The position numbers and the translations under genes were made by a program. Below the pieces are notes generated by a model. The model was not told where the DNA came from. It ran no database searches and saw only the letters and a program-made list of their open reading frames with translations. Shown here one piece after another: positions 7,101 through 7,888 of a stretch of 7,888 nt of DNA (the first letter of the stretch is position 1; every line of letters starts with the position of its first letter). Location: assembly GCA_900550065.1 (NCBI GenBank), contig URQR01000092.1, positions 1 to 7,888 on the forward strand. Reading direction: 5' to 3'. Source of the stretch: an uncultured Eubacteriales bacterium. GTDB taxonomy: Bacteria > Bacillota > Clostridia > UBA1381 > UMGS1253.

Positions 7101-7888
7101 CGGTGAGCGCACAGACCTATAACGACCAAACACCTGCGCCCGTAATTGTACAGCCTTCGGCCGAAAATAACGGTACGGCGACGATTACTGTGAACTCGAA
7201 AAACGGCTCGCATACTGCTGTTTATGCAGTTGTCTTTACAATTTTGAATTATAATCCGGCGCAGGCGACTGTCCTGCCTGTAAAGAATAATGCAAAGAGT
7301 ATTGTTACAATTGTACACGACGACGGCGATTTACCGACTGTGTCGTATTTGGACGGGGAGTTTGAGAAAAACAATCTAAAGGGTACGGTCGCAATGATTG
7401 CTTCGCGTGTCAACGATAATAATGTTTCCTCATGGCAGGGGTACTTTGACACGGGACGGTTTAACCTTGCAAATCACAGCTATACGCACGCTTACTGGGG
7501 GCAGAGCGACGCGGCGGAATCGGGAACGCTTTCGGACGGGAAGACATACAACATTCCCGCTGGTACAATGACAAAAGAAATCATTACATCGGGCGAATAC
7601 CTGCGTGAAAAATTCCCGAATGAGCGCGTGCTCAGTTTTGTAAAGCCGGGCTTTACCTTTCCGTCAGGCAAGCCACAGGTGAGCGACAAGGCGTATGAGA
7701 TGATTCGCGACAACTATATCTGTATGCGAAATACTGGCGGCGGCATGAACACAATTCCGCCGGCCGACTGGGACAATGTGAAAAGCTTGATGGTGCAGGC
7801 AAACAGTGATGTAGCGTCGCCGAACAACCATACTGCGGCGTATTGGATTGACGAGGTCGATAAAACGATTGCACAGAACGGCTGGCTC
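1088..7888 (+). CDS. Giant secreted multidomain esterase: SGNH hydrolase plus polysaccharide deacetylase (3' end outside window)
   Basis: I translated this frame codon by codon: 2267 codons without a stop, still open at the window edge. The product starts with a signal peptide and should be exported; any anchor (SLH, dockerin, sortase signal) would be in the missing C-terminus. Layout by residue: signal peptide 1-29; carbohydrate-binding-like domain about 35-183; SGNH esterase 208-423 with helical extension to about 630; beta-rich domain 631-783; Cadherin-like modules at 784-856 and 857-935; unknown module A 937-1171; Cadherin-like 1174-1250; module B 1251-1481; Cadherin-like 1482-1557 and 1558-1640; module C 1641-1875; Cadherin-like 1876-1965 and 1966-2054; CE4 domain from about 2055. 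Two unrelated deacylase folds on one chain point to removal of acetyl groups from a polysaccharide outside the cell. The substrate is unknown. The divergent AraC regulator suggests inducible expression. Confidence 0.92.
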   Translation, partial: MRGKLLVKLLSAVVAAAMLLPLFYSVGLAEGQDNVVYDAGTTVEAENCTIHKAHGEAVKDPKANVGSAEGYSAVELTNGQPGGNRYVPTDDTWTGITAQFRVTEAGTYAASMRYYSSSMGNDSFYYSFGTDDFVEGATTICEDGEYHWKILGTAYLQPGVYKVRIAVREQGMRIDQIKIGDSWVAPAVAGQTVYPELMGADSIGKVAKFEDGDRVAFIGDSITHGGYTHAFIYNYYATRYPNCDFTYLNKGINGDRAVTAQTRFNHDIYDADSDFNKVVIMLGTNDMSRGEYFAGKELLEGAETRRNNLIESYKTEYRKLLELVKAKNPQQVILVTPPMFDEWVPESNNETSPGFNNVVRKAGAIVYDFAQEYGYDFVDINTPQTIIDAYQRQSNVNFTFTPDRIHPSDIGHYIMAYSFLKAQGETGEVASVSVDAAQKTIDSDNASVANLSVTDSTVTYQYTPNSLPLGADETYRSVEQLLPITDELNRETIRVAGLKDGLYNIKMNDRLVMQARGAQLASGVNIADKQKNANQQVALTVLNFVKLHRKTMESYRNFFANQIQYISKYKLDAASNATLVSSAQAWIAANPSAASDIETLQKYLNQKAAESSTLAQLAAYEARVAELNKPVQCNVVIEYAGEGSVVQNSAVYEKFSLPQDTLSIIPSTNNGGISIARIAFSDANGVISEIPAAGGSVKALASVVNNTAQDKEAILWVGMYQGDRLLNVKTVYASIPSGASVPMELSIPVAAGTDSIRAGVWDSLLNINPYVPSAVFPADENTVGQIWVGKEKLPGFSPEIMEYTYYLHKLDMRMPYVSAMMTNSFASAEVTQASTVGSVATVKAGGKTYTIRFINEPLPVLSALTVGGKGLDGFSPETYQYTYEAADGGDITVAAQAAEGLQIDVEQAGETGGTATVTVTAPFGSKRTYTVTFGKIGKPGEVTNIYRGGAPTTEVTAVPSLGAKLIDMYSAYATDAERIAAVKADDNPYENIAYAQYTNRSSQTAWDAKTDANNWLPNTYGTAIEFIYAQSQNSALISPNVTRLYKSTDDPCNTEEIAKKSYEFDISKDATVVITTNGQSAFIANQGWSYEKDAKYQLCYPNYTRIQDTSTLPEENYYLIPNGQVANIWSVSDGSAYLKHFKAGERVAVPAFDVNNSYRKNSIFIIWDECNKDAKLYDIMADGVSIPGFDPNVTEYTLKVAEGVVDVPQISVSATLGANAEVVQAQSLSESATVTACGKTYTIFFSVTDKSPGTISNVYWNGVATNAVYGVPSVGINPPDLYNGKTDAERVASVKALAGTEYDSDAYIAFSNRKIAGSWNSAGGGYYAYNLKFIYADNNSIFMDKNVTRLYKSDNDNPTESTASKIYEFDIDKGATVYISVTDDKYAQKRGECKSPFIESLGGWTYDYDVDKYGLSTWSFKEVTSPEKAYVPDGTVKHAWASTGSVYYKHFNAGERVSVPAYSATESYLQTSVFLVWDNLNTEEKIFDILADGISVGNFDPSVTSYTVQVERGTAVPKISVSATETANVEIVQAQSLDGSAIVTACGKTYTISFEQITPDMTLSSLMVDGAMVDGFDPAVKEYTVTLERGNMNIPQVKATAALSVNSLEVKQAVKTPGDAKVTVKTPRGASETYTVHFKKTGTPGIVSNIFAGGKATADVTAVPALGAEMIDMYHAYETDAERIAAVISPDNPYANTAYAQFTDRASEKAWKEKSGPAAEPANTYGAQSEFIYLNHPNSVLISPDNTRLYKSTTDPTGADVAKKSYEFDISKDATVYITTGGVSSFIAAQGWEYDNQAKYRLYYTSRSNGNIVDDPSAVNSRYVIPDGTSAVMMNANGAVYKKHFSKEERVAVPAFSEERSYRQTNVFIVWDDCNDERAAYGLKYKIGAETKEVEDFDLEKRAYDITLPAGTTQVPELWMMATRTANAQVTMPETFTNGKVTATVTVELESGTVTTYTVNFYVDSEPEDDVRLSSISYSGTAVEGFNPYTRSYAVDLPLGSSYPTVSAQTYNDQTPAPVIVQPSAENNGTATITVNSKNGSHTAVYAVVFTILNYNPAQATVLPVKNNAKSIVTIVHDDGDLPTVSYLDGEFEKNNLKGTVAMIASRVNDNNVSSWQGYFDTGRFNLANHSYTHAYWGQSDAAESGTLSDGKTYNIPAGTMTKEIITSGEYLREKFPNERVLSFVKPGFTFPSGKPQVSDKAYEMIRDNYICMRNTGGGMNTIPPADWDNVKSLMVQANSDVASPNNHTAAYWIDEVDKTIAQNGWL
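1190..1636 (+). other. N-terminal carbohydrate-binding-like beta-sandwich domain
   Basis: Residues about 35-183 start with VEAEN and continue with FRVTEAGTYAASMRYYSS, then HWKILGTAYLQPGVYKVRIAV and a closing RIDQIKIGD. An early glutamate, a 'G-Y-x-x-x-x-R-Y' strand, an 'L-x-P-G-x-Y-x-V-x-I' strand and a final 'IDxIxI' strand are typical of CBM6/CBM35-like and malectin-like jelly rolls attached to bacterial glycan-active enzymes. I infer sugar binding from this pattern and from its place before an esterase. The exact family is not certain. Confidence 0.55.
1709..2356 (+). other. SGNH/GDSL hydrolase (esterase) domain
   Basis: All four SGNH blocks are present in residues 208-423. Block I is FIGDSITHGG with the nucleophile S221. 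Block II is NKGINGDRA with oxyanion glycine G254. Block III is LGTNDMS with N285. Block V is DRIHPSDIGH with D403 and H406 completing the triad. The domain is therefore expected to be active, acting as a carbohydrate O-acetylesterase or related deacylase as in many CE-type SGNH enzymes of plant-polysaccharide degraders. Substrate identity is inference. Confidence 0.9.
2531..2977 (+). other. Helical C-terminal extension of the SGNH domain
   Basis: Residues about 482-630 begin with LPITDELNRETIRVAGLKDG, then a short beta piece (YNIKMNDRLV), then SGVNIAD, then long amphipathic helices. From memory, a 'P-x-x-x-x-LNR-x-x-x-x-V-x-GL-x-x-G-x-Y' stretch followed by helices is a common extension of secreted GDSL-type hydrolases. 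I therefore read it as part of the esterase rather than a separate enzyme. It may cap the active site, but that is inference. Confidence 0.5.
2978..3436 (+). other. Beta-rich domain of unknown role
   Basis: Residues about 631-783 alternate hydrophobic and polar residues in strands such as SVKALASVVNNTAQDKEAILWVGMYQGDRL and SIRAGVWDSLLN. This pattern resembles Ig/FN3-like spacer domains found near the ends of clostridial secreted enzymes ('ALY-x-GD-x-L ... A-x-x-WDSL'). It has no catalytic motif that I can see. Confidence 0.4.
3437..3889 (+). repeat. Two tandem Cadherin-like beta-sandwich modules
   Basis: Residues 784-856 and 857-935 each follow the Cadherin-like (PF12733-type) pattern: a short strand, a 'G-x-x-L-x-GFSPE-x-x-x-Y-x-Y' turn, a mid-strand of the VSAM or VAAQA type, and a closing '(T/S)-x-TYTI/V-x-F' strand. 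Such modules usually act as spacers or weak binding units in secreted Firmicutes proteins. Confidence 0.65.
3896..4600 (+). repeat. Unrecognised ~230-residue module, copy A
   Basis: Residues 937-1171 are the first of three related modules. Conserved landmarks are PGxVxNI at the start, TDAERIAAV, an aromatic FIYA strand, NVTRLYKS, YEFDISKDATVVITT, a glycine-tryptophan GWSYEKDAKY, KHFKAGERVAVPA and finally FIIWDECN. The second half is reminiscent of beta-sandwich spacers in secreted polysaccharide lyases (a '(F)-x-(V/I)-x-KD-x-x-VY' strand followed by '(Y)-x-KxF-x-AG-x-x-V'), but I cannot name the family. No catalytic signature is visible, and the many conserved aromatics would suit glycan binding. 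Confidence 0.75.
4607..4837 (+). repeat. Cadherin-like module following copy A
   Basis: Residues 1174-1250 contain DGVSIPGFDPNVTEYTLKV, then PQISVSAT, VVQAQSL and a closing ATVTACGKTYTIFF strand, matching the Cadherin-like fold pattern. Its DNA shares an exact 19-base stretch (4713-4731) with the module after copy B. A run of nine T residues (4815-4823) encodes the end of the last strand. Confidence 0.7.
4838..5530 (+). repeat. Unrecognised ~230-residue module, copy B
   Basis: Residues 1251-1481 keep the landmarks PGTISNVY, TDAERVASV, NVTRLYKS, YEFDIDKGATVYISV, GGWTYDYD, YKHFNAGERVSVPA and FLVWD. It is the most divergent copy. The 'VTAVPxLGAxxIDMYxAY' segment of A and C is replaced by a GVPSVGINPPDLYNG segment, and about ten extra residues (KYAQKRGECK region) precede the FIESLGGW strand. 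Function is unknown. Confidence 0.75.
5531..6007 (+). repeat. Two tandem Cadherin-like modules following copy B
   Basis: The first (residues 1482-1557) carries DGISVGNFDPSVTSYTVQV and VTACGKTYTISF and is closely related to the module after copy A. The second (1558-1640) is a textbook Cadherin-like unit: LSSLMVDGAMVDGFDPAVKE, YTVTLERG, PQVKATA and ETYTVHF. It is an extra unit not matched after copy A. Confidence 0.75.
6008..6712 (+). repeat. Unrecognised ~230-residue module, copy C
   Basis: Residues 1641-1875 closely resemble copy A: PGIVSNIF, DVTAVPALGAEMIDMY, TDAERIAAV, NTRLYKSTTDP, KKSYEFDISKDATVYITT, FIAAQGWEYD, KKHFSKEERVAVPAFS and FIVWDDCN. A and C also share an exact 20-base run (4271-4290 and 6383-6402), pointing to fairly recent duplication. 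Function is unknown. Confidence 0.75.
6713..7249 (+). repeat. Two Cadherin-like modules before the deacetylase domain
   Basis: Residues 1876-1965 are a divergent unit (VEDFDLEKRAYDITLPAG, then TVTTYTVNF). Residues 1966-2054 are more regular (LSSISYSGTAVEGFNPYTRS, YAVDLPLG, then HTAVYAVVFTI). They end at the boundary with the CE4 domain. Confidence 0.65.
7250..7888 (+). other. Polysaccharide deacetylase (NodB/CE4) domain, truncated by the window edge
   Basis: From residue about 2055, IVTIVHDDGD matches CE4 motif 1 (normally TFDDG), with D2078 as the likely catalytic base and D2079 as a metal ligand. NHSYTH matches motif 2, with metal ligands H2130 and H2134. FVKPGFTFPSG lies where motif 3 (R-x-P-Y/F) is expected, but with lysine and no clear arginine. 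ADWDN may be motif 4. The metal triad Asp-His-His is intact, so activity is plausible. The last motif (L-x-H) would lie past the window end. Confidence 0.8.

Overview
The window holds two divergently transcribed genes and the first codons of a third. Strong purine-rich ribosome binding sites, a TTG start, a Gram-positive-style signal peptide and many Cadherin-like beta-sandwich modules suggest a Firmicutes genome, most likely a polysaccharide-degrading clostridium from a gut or similar anaerobic habitat. This assignment is inference, since no rRNA or other taxonomic marker is present.

Minus strand, 1-940: an AraC-family regulator (cupin-like sensor plus a double helix-turn-helix DNA-binding domain) is read leftwards. 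Its stop codon overlaps the ATG of a further gene (TAATG), of which only eight codons fit in the window. Positions 941-1087 form a short AT-rich divergent promoter region. It contains a good sigma-A-type promoter for the regulator, weaker elements facing right, and a possible pair of AraC half-sites.

Plus strand, 1088-7888: one uninterrupted reading frame of 2267 codons fills the rest of the window and runs off its end. It encodes a very large secreted protein. In order, I read: a signal peptide; an N-terminal carbohydrate-binding-like beta-sandwich; a complete SGNH (GDSL) esterase domain with a helical C-terminal extension; a beta-rich domain; two Cadherin-like modules; three copies of a roughly 230-residue module that I do not recognise, each followed by one or two Cadherin-like modules; and the start of a NodB-type polysaccharide deacetylase (CE4) domain, cut by the window edge.

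Together this looks like a regulated carbohydrate-utilisation locus. The AraC protein would sense a sugar or oligosaccharide and control the divergent gene. That gene's product would remove acyl (probably acetyl) groups from a polysaccharide using two unrelated esterase folds on one polypeptide. The substrate cannot be read from the sequence. The feature most worth following up is the triplicated module. I saw no RNA genes, mobile elements, CRISPR arrays or convincing terminators.
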